DNA from: Epithemia pelagica
Lineage: Eukaryota > Bacillariophyta > Bacillariophyceae > Surirellales > Surirellaceae
Direction: 5' to 3'
Assembly: GCA_946965045.2 (NCBI GenBank)
Contig: OX337231.1
Span: forward strand, 372,001-436,000
DNA length: 64,000 bases
This document shows positions 20,814-35,438 of the stretch, one piece after another; position 1 is the stretch's first letter, and the number at the start of each line of letters is the position of its first letter. Both the position numbers and the translations under genes were made by a program. The notes beneath the pieces were generated by a model. That model worked only from the letters and a program-made list of their open reading frames with translations. It was not told where the DNA came from and searched no databases.

Positions 20814-21169
20814 CCAGCGTCAAAAAGCCGCCGTACGTACCCCCATGACACAAAAGGAGAAGAAGAATCACGAACCAACAAGCAGGTAACTCTGTATTGA
20901 TTGGACGATACCGTAGTCGATACTCCTCCCAAGTAGTTGGACGGACAAACAGCCTCCTCTCGCATGGTTCCGAGTGTTCCAGGCTGGACTGGAACCACCA
21001 TTCAACATGTGTGTCAAGTATAGAGAAGACTATAGGAACTATCGGATGACAACAACGGGACGTGGGCTCTTTGGTCGGCCATTGAAAATAATACTACATT
21101 CTTGGGGCCTCAAACTCGATACGACTCGATGGACACAAAACTCACGGTTTCTCTGACCACTCACACTAC
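20814..21169. other. Intergenic, nothing recognised
   Basis: Between the GT64-like gene and the decayed copy D. Only short ORFs without coding character. Confidence 0.5.
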
Positions 21170-21700
21170 ATTCTTCTTGTCCAGGAGTTTCTTCTTGGCT
21201 TCTTCTTTGTACTACTTACATAACAGTGAGTTGCGTCTAGGTTTTTGTTTCGTAGTCAAAGGACCACCAAGACTAATTTCTCCTTGCGCTCCGACAAGTT
21301 CCTCTTGGAATTGCTCTAATCATAGTGGACAAGTGGTACCCATTGTTGAGACTAGCTTCTTCTTGGAGGATAAGCTCAGTCGATTTCCTCCGCAATCTTT
21401 TTGCGTTCTTTGTTACATGCTTGCAATTTTCTATACGACAAACAAACAACAACAGAAATGATTCGCCTTCGCCAGGGGTCGTAGTACTACCTACATGGCC
21501 CGGTGCCGGAAATTACAGTCCTCCATTCCTAAGGCTTGCGTTCGCACACGGAAGTATTCCGATTGGCCTATTTCAATCAGCTCCACCAAGCGGTGATATA
21601 GACTTGGAGGATTTTTTGTGAACTGTCACAAAGAATCACACCACACACCAAAGTAAGACTCCGAGGGTGCAAAAGTATCACAGGAGAAAAGAAAGAGGAA
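21170..21700 (-). pseudogene. Degenerate copy D of the gene A/B family
   Basis: Compared with gene B on the same strand: TCGCCAGGGGTCG at 21472 matches intron 2 of B at 22393; TGCTTGCAATTTTCTATACG at 21418 matches the B exon-3 start; GGAAATTACAGTCCTCCATTCCTAAGGC matches the end of B exon 2; TTTTGTGAACTGTCACAAAG...ACACACCAAAGTAAGA matches the B exon-2 start and intron 1. Frames are disrupted. It lies directly downstream of gene B, mirroring copy C downstream of gene A. Confidence 0.6.
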
Positions 21701-21808
21701 TCATTTTTGTCAACGCACACGAAAGCTGAGCGGATCATCGAGGCTGTGATCTTGGACCTCCCTTTTTCTGCCTCCCTTTCCTCCGATTCAAACCCTTTCT
21801 GGTCCCTC

Positions 21809-23143
21809 TCAGAGTCTTTCGTCCATCCATTCATTCGAGGTACAACGACGACGACCACAGCCCCGAACCGGCCTCGCAAACGGTTGTTCCGTTTGCGAGG
21901 CCGGTTCGGGGCTGTGGTCGTCGTCGTTGTCAGAGGAGTCATTCGGAGACGATGACGGCAACGAGGAGGTGGCGGCTGTATTGGGAGTGGCCTGAGGATT
22001 CTCCGGGAGATCACTCGAGACACTCACTGCTCCACTTGTCTCAACCCCAAACCCCAACCAAGTTGACAACCTTTTTCTCCAAGAGTCTCTTTTTAAGTCA
22101 TCTATTCTCGAAACAAGATCTTGTTCGAGTTTTTGGTTGTACTCAGGCGAATACCAAAGACTCTCTTTTCCACCAACTCTACCTAGTTCCTTTTGGAATA
22201 GCTTCAAAACTACAGCTGTCCCATTGTTGCTCCCAATCGTGTTGAGACGTACTCCTTGGATGACAAGCTCGTCAAGCCTTTTGCTTTTGAGGAAGTTGAT
22301 TTCCTCCTTGATCCTTTGTTGTCCTTCTTCGTCGTCCTTGCAATTGACTGTATGGTATATGGTTAACAAAACAGAGATGGAAAGTAAGTGCTCGCCAGGG
22401 GTCGGAATACCGCATACTTTGGTGTGGGAAATTACCTTCTTCCATTCTCAAGGCTTTCTGTTCCAAACGAAACAAGTCGCATTGATGCTTTTCGATATTC
22501 TCCGCGTTCAAGTGATACCCTCCAGAGAATCGTTTATCTGAAACAAAGAAACACACGACAGACCAACGTAAGAATCAGCCAGTGCAATGTATGGCGCGAG
22601 AAGAAAGTGGAATAGTTTTGTGGACTTACAACGACGTATTTCTTGTTTACTACTTCGAAGATTATCTTCACGCCTTTCAATTCTATCTTCGACCCGCCAC
22701 CTCTCCTCCCGTTCGTCCCGACCCTTCTCCCGTCCATCCATCCGCAGGGCCATGGCTATTCCACCGACGGTTGCAACAGAGGTTGCGGCGGCAGACACAA
22801 CTGTTGCGACTCCCGCAAAGCTTCCCAACTGTTCTTTCCAGTCTGGCACAGCATCCTGGGAAGTGTCCGTCTGTGCAGTTGGGACACTGGTCGGGATAAA
22901 TGGCCGAATGCTCTGATTTGGCTCTCGCGCAGCCACCCACGTGGCAACTCCTTCCGCCAGTGACGAGGGCGGGGAGTACGAAAGGTACAGCCGTGAGTCT
23001 GCACTACACGTGGTTGCGGACTGAGGAGGAGGAGAAGAGACAAGCGATGGTCCAGACAAGACCAGACCACAAGCCAAATCCACACACAGAAAAGCAAGGA
23101 GGACTGTCGTTGCGAGGTACTTTGCCATGTGCATCATCATCAT
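21809..23143 (-). CDS. Secreted/membrane chimeric protein B (three exons), paralogue of A
   Basis: Exons (minus strand) are 23143-22630, 22537-22436 and 22347-21809: 514+102+539 nt, 384 aa, all junctions phase 1. Donors are GTAAGT and GTAATT; acceptors TTTCAG and ATACAG. A signal peptide (TVLLAFLCVDLACG) and the SLAEGVATWV...SIRPF...DTSQDAVPDWKEQ block are shared with A, as are exon 2 (FRLEQKALRMEE) and exon 3 (RLDELVIQGVRL; STWLGFGVETSGAVSVSS; NPQATPNTAATSSLPSSS). Upstream sequence (AACATGTTCGAGTTGGCATT) also matches A, so the promoter was duplicated. The C-terminus is altered: after TEQP the frame runs through a 42-bp inverted repeat and ends in unrelated sequence (GCGRRRC...DERL). Function unknown. 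Confidence 0.7.
21842..21930. repeat. Perfect 42-bp foldback palindrome (5-nt loop)
   Basis: Arms 21842-21883 and 21889-21930 are perfect reverse complements; the loop is TTGTT. The right arm is the normal gene-B coding sequence and the left arm is its inverted copy. The tip is the short natural inverted repeat CGG-AACAA-CCG, also present in gene A. Confidence 0.97.
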
Positions 23144-23805
23144 CTTTGCCGGTTTATGGTGTGTTGTCTAAGTGATCGCGGGAGTTACATGTCAAATGCC
23201 AACTCGAACATGTTTCCGTAAGTTCTTTCTTCTTCAGTGCTTTTCTACCAGGGTGTTGTCGGTGCAACATTGTGGAAATGGAGGCGCGGGAACGCGGAAA
23301 CAGAGCAAAATTCTGTGCCACGTGTGACGTGTGCCTCATCTTCGATACACCACTCCCAAGCGCCGGGACGAGTTGGATTCCCGCGTGAGCGTCGACCTAT
23401 TAGACATGCTTGCGCTGGGGATTATTATTTGCTTTTGATCAGCCGTCCGTCCGTCCGTAGTCCGTAGCTCCATGACGACCGGTCGCTGGTCGCTGGCCCC
23501 CCGGACGCACTTGTGCATTCGTACAATATCATTATTTTGGGGGCATGTCGATGTCGCTTGGGGCTTGGGCTTGGGGGCAATGTACAAAAAGAGGCGAGTC
23601 AAGTCACGGAAGCTCATGACTCACTCTCCGCTTGTCGCAAACAGCAAACACATTCAAGCATCGAGAGTCGAGAGACGGACCAGAAGAGCATATTATTATA
23701 TGAGCAAAGTACTCCCTGGAACGACATTGGACCATACTCCCACACGCTGCTCTGCGCAAATAGAAACGACAAGGAAAAAAAAGCAAACCATTCCTCGACA
23801 CAATA
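23144..23805. other. Gene B promoter region and intergenic spacer
   Basis: The first 100 bp or so on the minus strand match the gene A promoter region (about 11200-11330). The rest, up to the RBM5-like gene, holds short ORFs only. CCGT repeats occur near 23446. Confidence 0.5.
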
Positions 23806-26083
23806 ATGGATCATCGTCGGTGGCACGACGAACCAGCGAATCGTCGCGGTGACAATCCTCCTCCCCGCAGCAGCCATTGGAACGGTGGTCGTTGTCACCG
23901 AAACAACCACCACAGGGATCCTTCCCAACAATGGAAAGACGATCGACGGGGAGAACGACGCCCACGTGGATGGGGCCGTATAGAGGAGGAGGAATCACAG
24001 CAGCAGCAACAACAACAACAACGAGGTTATACCGAGGTTTCGTCGTCGTCCTCGCGACACCCATCCAGGAATCGTGACCACCCAGATTCGTACGATTCCT
24101 ATCAACAACAGCAAGAACTACAAACCAAACGACGAGGTGATTGGACCATGCAACCCGTTTCCAAGGGGGGTAGTGTACAACTTGTGTGCTGAGGTGTACT
24201 ACTACCCCCTTTCTATTGTTGTACTATTCGACAGGTTTGTATCTCACTTACTGGTACTCTTGTTTCTTGATAATGATGATGATGATGATTGGACGACATT
24301 TTGACAGCCACGGAACGAGAGCCTGACAGGAGACGACAAGGCTGGAGAGACGAACGAGATCGACGAGAACGACTACGACAGGAATGGGAGTCGCAGGAAC
24401 GGCCAAACTCGGATTGGAAGTGCCTTGAGGTAAATCATATGATCGATAATAAATGACTTGGTTTCGTTGGATCAGCTCTGTGAGAATGGAACATTCAGTG
24501 GAGAAAATCATGGTGGCATTTTTCGAATGGACATCTATCTCGACATGTGTCTGTGGCTGATCCATTCCTTCCTTTTGCCTCTTGTTGTTGTTGTTGTTAT
24601 TGTTGTCAACTCCAAACAAAAACATACAAATTACAAACCCAAAACACAGTGTTTGATATGGAATTATCCTCACGAATCCAAGTGTCATGGATGCGGAGCT
24701 CTTTGGATCGACATGTATCCACCGCAACACGATAGGGGATCCACCCGTCGGCGAGAAGGAGGAGAAGAACAAGTGGTTTGCAAGGACCAGGAGGATACCA
24801 AAACAAAGGAGGAGGAAGAGGTGGATGAATTTGGACGAACTATCAAAAAGCGGAAATCCACCAACGACAAGGATCAAGATTCATCCAAAAAATCACGTCG
24901 CGAGTGGCCTCCGCCCTTTGATGAAACCAATGGTTCCGAATATGTATTAGACAGTGGGAGTGGCATGTTTTATCATGCCGATTGTGACTTTTTTTACGAT
25001 CCGCAGACCAAATTGTATTATGGCAACAAACAGGCCTGTTATTTTCGGTACGAACCGGCCAATGACCCTGATACTGCCAAGGACAAGGAGGATGATGACG
25101 AAAAGAAGAAGGAAAAGGAGACTCGAAACAAGTCTCGATTTGTTCCCATCTCTCAATCCAGTGGCAAAGATCTTGCCACGACGACCAAGGATTTGGATGT
25201 CCTGTTGGACACTAGCAAGAGTCGCACTACCACGAGTAGCAAGTCCAGCATATCCATTACCCTCAAAACCAAGAAGTTACCCAAGTCGAACCATGGCAAT
25301 CCGAACAAGCCCAAGGCACTCTCGAAAACCAAGGCACTCTCGAAAACCGACGTGGCATCCGATCCTAGTAGTACTGGCCAGAACAGTAATCCATTGCAAC
25401 GACAGCATCACATGGATATGAGTAAATGGTCCGAGCGACAAGAAGAACGGAAGCAGCAAGAGGACTCGGGTCCCACTGCTACCACCAAACGCGAATCTAC
25501 CAAAGACGACAAACCTACAGAGTCCACCAACACCACCACCAATAAAAAGATTGCACGCACAGCCAAGGGAGAACCCATGTGTGTCTTGTGTCAACGCAAA
25601 TTTCCGACGGTTGAAAAATTGCGGTACCACGAACGGGTTTCCAAATTGCATGCCGAAAACTTGAAGAAGAAAACAAAGAAGGAAAAGGATACCACAGTAA
25701 CCGAGTCCACCATGAAAAGGGAAGAAAAATACATTGATCGGGCGCAACAACGTCGGGCCTTGTATGGCGACGACGATGCAGCCCTTGCACCAGTTGTCAC
25801 GACTGTGCCCGCGATGGAATCCTCCACGACGTTGTCGTCGTCGTCGAGTACGGCTCCTGTGGAAGCACATGCGCCCACGGAATTGTTGGGGACGCATACC
25901 GTGGGCAATCAATTGTTGCAAAAATTGGGATGGAAAACAGGACAGGCCATTGGTCGACGACAACAACAACAACAACAAGATTCTAGCAACGCACAACCAG
26001 CGAGTCGCCAAACGGATACAGCCTTGCGCAAGGAATGGGAACGCATTGAAGCCTTGGCGGCATCGCAACAACGAAAGTACTAA
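23806..26083 (+). CDS. RBM5/RBM10-like splicing factor: RanBP2 finger, OCRE, C2H2 finger, G-patch (no RRM)
   Basis: Exons 23806-24136, 24308-24429 and 24650-26083 give 628 aa (a second in-phase donor at 24170 would give 639). Exon 1 is Arg/Gln/Ser-rich. The exon 2-3 join restores a RanBP2 zinc finger: DWKCLE + CLIWN...KCHGC (C-x2-C-x10-C-x2-C, about residues 147-166). Residues about 249-285 are an OCRE aromatic repeat (YVLDSGSGMFYH...FFYDPQTKLYYGN). About 462-485 is a C2H2 finger (CVLCQRKF...LRYHERVSKLH). YIDRAQQRRALYG and a G-patch (LLQKLGWKTGQAIG, about 562-590) follow, exactly the C-terminal order of RBM5/6/10 and plant SUA, which act in 3-prime splice-site recognition; OCRE binds SmN/B tails and G-patches activate DEAH helicases. 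Neither family RRM is visible. A nuclear splicing role is inferred. Confidence 0.85.
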
Positions 26084-26657
26084 TCTCTTACGATTCTACC
26101 ACCCAAGTTTTTGGAAGCTTGGAAAGTCAAACTGTGTCCACACAAAACCACCTCCATCCGTGAAGCACGACCGATCCTATTGAGAAAAATTGACGTGGTC
26201 CGTCCAATTCTAGGTAGTGCAGTTTGTGAACAACAAGGAATGATGCAGTGCGTTACCATCCATCATTCGCTGGTTCGCCTTTCGACCCGTATTATACTAA
26301 GTCTGTTAAATGCCTTGATACACATCCGTCATCACATGAATACTGGTAGCGTTGGTGGACAAGCACAGAAGCAGATCCTTATAACACAGTGAGTGTTTGC
26401 AAACCCCCCGGGAATTTGTGACGGACAGCTTGGTCGGCGGGTGTGCGGAAGCAGGCCCTGTGCGCTATGGTCACGCATGCCATGCTTCAGTCGTCCGTTG
26501 GAATCCGACTTGGTCTCGCTAATGGCCGATCGAACTTATCCATGGTCGCATGCCCTTACACGTGCCCGCGCTCTCGACCCACAAAATTGGCACCTTTCAC
26601 ACTCTTGTTTCACTCGTGTGTTTCCATTTTCGTCTTGGACGGACAAGAACTACCACC
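26084..26657. other. Intergenic, nothing recognised
   Basis: Between the RBM5-like gene and the small membrane protein; presumably the 3-prime UTR of one and the promoter of the other. Confidence 0.5.
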
Positions 26658-27116
26658 ATGATGACAACCACCACCAGCAGCAGCAACAACAGAGATCGTT
26701 CCCAGCGAAGAATCACCCGTAACATCTCGATCGCCATGGTGGGGTTTGGGTTGTGTCTCTTGAGTGTGGTAGTGGCGGGATGGAGGACAGTTCCACGCAT
26801 TGTGCAAGAAATCATAATGGTGTCCACCACCAACGACGAACCACCACCACAAGAGCACGAAACAGCAGTCTCCTCCTCCTCCTCCTCCTCCATGCTTCGT
26901 CATCGTCGATTGCCGGGACAAGTCATGGAATTGACCGACGAAGAGCTGTATGCGGTGGGAACTGTCTTGGGTGGTTTGGTGTTGCTTTGCCTCTTGTGCT
27001 GTTGCTGCTGTCGACGATGGAGTTTGTGGGATGTGGTGGCCTGTGTTTGTCTCTACGAACTCTGTTGTGACGATCGGCGCATGGAGGATGATGGCATGGG
27101 CTTTGTCCTTTGTTAA
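26658..27116 (+). CDS. Small Cys-rich two-TM protein
   Basis: 152 aa from ACCACCATGATG at 26658; an in-frame ATG at 26550 would add 36 residues without domain content. The first hydrophobic segment (IAMVGFGLCLLSVVVAGW) is near the N-terminus. After a disordered Ser/Glu linker and a short MELTDEELYAVG helix comes the second (VLGGLVLLCLLCCCCC), followed by RRWSLWDVVACVCLYELCCD and an acidic Met/Gly-rich tail ending FVLC. A poly-Cys helix end plus a W-D-hydrophobic-CLYELCC segment suggests a palmitoylated or metal-binding membrane protein. I recall similar short proteins in diatoms but no named family. Confidence 0.65.
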   Translation: MMTTTTSSSNNRDRSQRRITRNISIAMVGFGLCLLSVVVAGWRTVPRIVQEIIMVSTTNDEPPPQEHETAVSSSSSSSMLRHRRLPGQVMELTDEELYAVGTVLGGLVLLCLLCCCCCRRWSLWDVVACVCLYELCCDDRRMEDDGMGFVLC

Positions 27117-27758
27117 CACAGAAAGCGAGGCATTGTCGATGCGGACTCTTTTGACGACAAAACTGCAAGAACATTCTCCTCCTCTTCTTCCTTCTCCGCC
27201 TCCTCCTGACCGACTCGGACGAGAAACACCAGGAAATGACTCTTTCCTTGGGGTGGTGGTCCATGGCCAACATTGCTACGGAAACTTGACTCGTTGCATT
27301 CCACCAGCTGTGGAACAAATAATATAAGAGTCCGTATCCCGAAAAGAAGCACGGCTCGTCCGGTGGTTAGGGTTCCAGATTCCATACATGATGCATGAGC
27401 TCCACAACGATATATAGTACCTAAGTAGATAGTTTCTTTCTCAGATTCAGCATTCTCCTTTAGAGGAAATTCTTTGCACGTCGTGTGTGTCTATAGATAG
27501 TTTGGAGTCTGTAGGAAAGATTACAAGACATGCGCTGTGCCTTGTGTTACAACATGGGTTCTGCTTTCTGACACGGAACGGTGCTTCACTCAGGCCTATT
27601 TTTGAATGGCCCACGCGTAAGGAAATGATATGCAATCAACCTACCAACCAACCAACCGCAGTCACGGTGGAATAGAAAATGACGTGCATAACTTACTTCT
27701 AACGACCCTATAGACTTGGACAACGACGAGAACCCATACGTCATGGAACGGCAACGGT
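27117..27758. other. Convergent intergenic region
   Basis: Lies between two genes pointing towards each other, so it holds both 3-prime ends. A CCAACCAACCAACC run sits near 27641. No gene seen. Confidence 0.5.
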
Positions 27759-29128
27759 TTAATCGGTTTTGAAATGCAAATAGGCACGATCGGCCAATTT
27801 TCGGGGTCGCAACAATTGTTTGGCGGCAAAAAAGACACCGGCTGCCAAACAAAAGTATCCGACATAGGTAAAGGAGGGTCCAAAATAAATGTTGCGTCCT
27901 CCAAACATGGTATTGGTGGTCACAATCAAGGCCTTGCTCCCACGAAATCGTGTCACAACGTAATTGGCCGTGACTTGAAAGGTAAGCTTGGTACCCTTGG
28001 CAATGGGCCGATCGAACCAACCATAGAGTTTGCGAAAGGTGGGTTGCAAGGCGACACGCATCCACACGACAAAGTGTTCGTTCGTGACGCCTTCGAGAGG
28101 GGAAATAATGCCTTCGTAGGTTTCGTACAAGTATTGTGTCGTATTGTCGCGAGGATAAAAGAAGCGAAAACACTTGCCCGTTTTGGTATCATTAAAGGGT
28201 TCATCACAAGACCATTCCTCCCCGTCGCAACATTCGGGTGTACAACCAACATCTTCGGGACATTCTTCACTCTTGAATCCATCGGGTTGCGAAAAGAGCC
28301 AATCCAAATCGGATTGCCAGGCAATGCCGGTTTCAATCATGGACAATTCCACTGGATTTCCCTCCGGATCAATGCCTTCTTGAAAGACAAAGACATCGTT
28401 GAAAAAGGTATTGGCAATCATCCCACAGGGATTCAACGTGATATTGCCGAGTTGATTAAGGGGATCGCATCGCTCGCGACTCACCTTGTCTTGATTGCCT
28501 ACTTGACCCGCCAATTGAAAATCGTCCCTCGAATTGACATAGGCCCGATGATTTTGATGAAAATTGGTCAATTCGTAATAGACCAAAATGGGTGGTTCCA
28601 TATCCTCGGGGGCGAAAAAGGTAATGTCACACTGTCGACCATCGTTGAAGCGTTCTTCAATACCGCATTCCGGAGGATCTTCGTCTTGCGGATTTTCAAT
28701 GTACTTGTCGTAGACGCGTTTCAATTCCACCACATCGTCTTGCATCGATGTGAGTTTCAATCCTAGAATGGGAAGAACCACAACGGACAACAACCACCGG
28801 CAAATTAGAACAAAACGCAAGTTTAATCAACAAAACAACAACAAGAGTCGATGGGCATTCCGATCTGCTTCAATAAGCGCACATAACCTTCATTGCATGA
28901 AGACTACCAGCAAGACCAGATTCCCACTGGGCTCTAACAACAACAACAACAACCACAAAACGTACCGGTGGGAACCAAAATGACACCCAAATAAAAGAGA
29001 GAGATAATGACCCAGACCGGATCCAAAATGGGATGCCATGCTTGAACGCGTTGTTGATGCAAGGCATCGTCTCTCGGACGATTGGTTTGTTCCGAAATAT
29101 CCAAAACGTCTTCGTCGTCGTTCTCCAT
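27759..29128 (-). CDS. CDC50/LEM3 family protein, P4-ATPase flippase subunit
   Basis: Two exons on the minus strand, 29128-28966 and 28762-27759 (intron GTACG...CTAG, phase 1), give 388 aa. Exon 1 carries the family N-terminus (RPRDDALHQQRVQAWHPILD) and the first membrane helix ending VILVPTG; exon 2 continues GLKLTSMQDDVVELKRVYDK, as in CDC50. The lumenal domain has the expected cysteine pairs, NITLNPCGMIANTFFNDVF, a WMR motif (VVWMRVALQPTFRKLYG) and GGRN before the second helix (FGPSFTYVGYFCLAAGVFFA). CDC50 proteins pair with P4-ATPases, escort them from the ER and are needed for aminophospholipid flipping. The length is typical. No P4-ATPase gene lies in this window. The gene is divergent from nothing close by; the ABC gene upstream is on the same strand, 574 bp away. 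Confidence 0.95.
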
Positions 29129-29701
29129 TGTGTGTTGTTTGTTTTGAATGCTAGCTAGTGCGGAAGTTTTCGGAAATGCACTTTGTCAAGGCTCCAAAAA
29201 GAAAAAAGGTAACACAAGGGCCACAATTGGTTCTGCTTCCAGTCTCCAATCTCCAAAAGAAGTCGATCAAGGAGGCCACACAAAAACAAAACGGACTACG
29301 AACGACGAATAGTCGAACATCGCGCGGCGCCCACTCGTGCGGAGCTGCGCAGTACTCCAGACCACTCTTCATCTGTCATGGACGTCGGGTCTTCTAAAGG
29401 ATCCTTTGTGTCTGTTCAGAGTTGGTAGGATGGGTTGTAGTACTGGAAATTTGAAACCGTTCCGCGCCGACCGGAGCACCTCGTCCGGAAGCAGCATGTG
29501 TATGTTACGGCAAACTCGTCTGTCCACCCGTCGGATAGAATGCGCACGCTTGTGGGGCGCCCGACGAGAGAGTGTTCGTCATAAAATTCATACGGTGCGT
29601 TGTCTTCATCCATCATGGCTTGTGTCTGTAACACACAAGGTTCAAGAACTGTGCAATATCCTTTGTTATAGGATTACCGGGACTATGTATAAACAGTAAC
29701 T
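29129..29701. other. Intergenic between the CDC50 and ABC genes
   Basis: Promoter side of CDC50 and 3-prime flank of the ABC gene. ORFs of 70-120 codons here lack protein character. Confidence 0.5.
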
Positions 29702-32947
<3,246 letters not shown>

Positions 32948-33321
32948 TGTTGGGAAAGTGTCTTGTCTGTTGTCGTCACGCTAATAGAATACGTAGAGAG
33001 ACTTTGTGATGCGCGTTCCAGAACTCACACACTCACAGCAAGAATAGAAGCTACTGGAGGACACGATCGATGATACTCTGTCCCACAATACAGCACAGGA
33101 AGCAGAGGAATCTCTGATGATGGTTCAGGGCGGACTTTGGAGTGAGACGAACGACGACGAAAAAAATGGACAAGGCGAAAAAGTCACCCACTGTCGTCAG
33201 CGGCGAATGGCATGACTCTTTTACGCGACTGGGTTCGTACTCTCTTTCGTACGCATGACAAACACCATGTCCTAAGGCTCCACGCAAAAAAAGTTTCGTT
33301 TTCTGTTTCCATCACAAAAAT

Positions 33322-33797
33322 CAGAAAACTTGGGTTTCGGCGTAAAGCACAAATACCACACAATAGATCTGCAACTTCCGGTAACTTCACGTGAGTCGCA
33401 TATTCTATCCCAATACCCAACGGACGAAACCAAAACGAAGGATCGATATTAAAGCAAAGTACGAACTATGATACCATAGAATATGATTTGCCATTCTCTA
33501 GTACGGAACAAACGGGAATGTCGAAAGGTATGTCGTTCGATATGTCGAAAGGTATGTCGTTTGGTTACCTACGCAGGCTCGTGTACTCGTAACATGGTGG
33601 CTAGGGTTAGTCCCTACCCACACAAGTCCCGAAGGATTTCTTACTGTTCTAGGCCAACTCTAACGGGTGGTGCTGTTAGAGAATCTCGGCCGTCGGATCC
33701 ATCCACGTTCATGGATGAGATCAGCCATACTTTCCCCTTCCACAATAGAGCCGCGTTCCATCGTTCCAACGAACCAACTGTCCCTCCCCCACAAAGC
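33322..33797. other. Flank between the ABC promoter and DIRS coding region
   Basis: Includes two near-repeats of TGTCGAAAGGTATGTCGTT (33519-33563) and GC-rich sequence that probably belongs to the 3-prime end of the DIRS-like element. The exact terminus was not found. Confidence 0.4.
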
Positions 33798-35438
33798 TTA
33801 TAAACAAAACATGGTCAAATAAAGGCGGTCCGCAAAGGTCCAAGAATCATATTGTTTGTCAATGGGTTCCGAGGAGCGCTTGAGTCTCCACCGAGCGTGT
33901 TCGTACAGTTGCGGGCCCGACGCCAAACGGGTACCGTCGTCCTTGCGCCGTTTAGTGGCATGGGATCGAGAGCCACGACGATAAGAGTGCAACGACCAAA
34001 ACTTATCGGGAATGGTGTTGCCTGCCACGTCGTCGAAGGCACGGAGAAAAGGGTCGCCTGTAGATTGGAGATGCTCCAAAAACGGGTGAAGAAAGCATGA
34101 CCGAAAAAACGAAGATGACCAAATCCGTCCGTCAGAATGGCGGAACACATAGCGTGGGTCCTGGGCAATGTCACCGAAAGGTAAATCCGCCGCCTGGGCC
34201 CGTCGAAGCCAGCGGCCACATGACAAGCCGGACAAGCTGTCGAAGGAAATCACCACGTCCACGGCGGCAGATTGGGAAGATTTAGTGGCCGGTCCCAATC
34301 GGAGACCAATCATTCCGACATTCGGGGGTAAGTCTTCCCTCGGACCGTTCCGTGGGAGAGTGACACGGATGTCACGCCATCGGAGATTGAAAACTTCGCT
34401 CCCACGGAGCCACCCCAGCCAGAGAATGGTATTAGCCAGGCCCACTAAGGCCCACGTGCGCTGAACCGAAGAACCGACCGGAGCTTGACGGTATTGGGTC
34501 TGAACGAAGGTATCAAAGGCTGCAACATGTCGACCAAGAAGGGCTGTGGACGGCCGGGTCTCCGTGCCCAGACGGACCGACAGGCCGGTGGTGAAAAGTG
34601 TCATCCCCAACTGGTCCGTGGAGCGGGCCTCTTGAAACAATACACGGTTGTGGGTGTCCAGACGACACGGGCGCCCGGAATGAAGAGGGGCGATTGCTTT
34701 GTGTTGCGAAAGAGCACTGCGTAGCCCCCGGATAGTCGCAAAGGTTGAGGTATCACCAAACCGGCCGGGCCTGAGACTGTACACTTCTGCCGCCCACATC
34801 AAAGGAATATCGGCTCCACAAGGTGGACGGATAGGACGGTCCACCGTCAGGAAATCCAAACCCGGAATTCGAGTCTGGAACTCACGTAAAAACCGCAACT
34901 TCTGTTGGTATTGACGGTGAGTACCTGGTGCCCAACGATGGGCTATGTCCAAGATACGGAGACGCTCCAGGGCCATGAGTCCGTAATCGACACGGCTGTG
35001 GAGTTCCCTATCAAGGACCGAACGAACTGTACAGCCCTCACAGATGAAAAGAGGCCATTCTCGAATATGGGGAATGGTCAGACCCCGTCCATCTTCAAAG
35101 CGAGTAGGGAAAGGTGGACCGGCACGGATACAGTGTGTATGGTACGAGACACCACACGGGGTGGCCCGTCCGCCGTGACGGAAAGGGAAGCCTGTCGTCC
35201 GAAAACAGCAATCCACCAAACTTTCAGAAGGGTAAAGAGGCTGGAGGCAGCTCCCGCAGAGCCGTCGCCTGTTGTTGATGCCATTGTCGTTGGCTATGAT
35301 ACCGGGGAATGGAATCGGTGTCCACGTCCCTGGGTAAAAGACGCACAAAACAGGGTAAGTGTAAGACCACAAAGGGGATAGGCAAAAGGGGAGGATTGGC
35401 CAGAGGCCAATCACCCGGTTTCCACGTTCCGACTTCAA
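33798..35438 (-). CDS. DIRS tyrosine recombinase with N-terminal Cys/His finger
   Basis: An open frame of 546 codons. It has no early ATG (the listed start is a TTG) and overlaps the end of the RT ORF by 215 nt in another frame, so expression by frameshift or splicing from pol is likely. The N-terminal part carries a cysteine/histidine cluster (CGSCLQPLYPSESLVDCC, then CGVSYHTHC and CEGC) that looks like a PHD- or treble-clef-type zinc finger. The C-terminal part is a tyrosine recombinase: LRGSEVFNLRWRDI (first Arg), LHSYRRGSRSHA (His-x-x-Arg), HARWRLKR, then DKQY with the nucleophile. It should integrate the circular cDNA without target duplication. Confidence 0.8.
   Translation of the reverse strand: MKSERGNRVIGLWPILPFCLSPLWSYTYPVLCVFYPGTWTPIPFPGIIANDNGINNRRRLCGSCLQPLYPSESLVDCCFRTTGFPFRHGGRATPCGVSYHTHCIRAGPPFPTRFEDGRGLTIPHIREWPLFICEGCTVRSVLDRELHSRVDYGLMALERLRILDIAHRWAPGTHRQYQQKLRFLREFQTRIPGLDFLTVDRPIRPPCGADIPLMWAAEVYSLRPGRFGDTSTFATIRGLRSALSQHKAIAPLHSGRPCRLDTHNRVLFQEARSTDQLGMTLFTTGLSVRLGTETRPSTALLGRHVAAFDTFVQTQYRQAPVGSSVQRTWALVGLANTILWLGWLRGSEVFNLRWRDIRVTLPRNGPREDLPPNVGMIGLRLGPATKSSQSAAVDVVISFDSLSGLSCGRWLRRAQAADLPFGDIAQDPRYVFRHSDGRIWSSSFFRSCFLHPFLEHLQSTGDPFLRAFDDVAGNTIPDKFWSLHSYRRGSRSHATKRRKDDGTRLASGPQLYEHARWRLKRSSEPIDKQYDSWTFADRLYLTMFCL

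Noticed and set aside
27774-28766. 330-codon plus-strand ORF
   Set aside because: Exactly antisense to CDC50 exon 2, which has clear family motifs.
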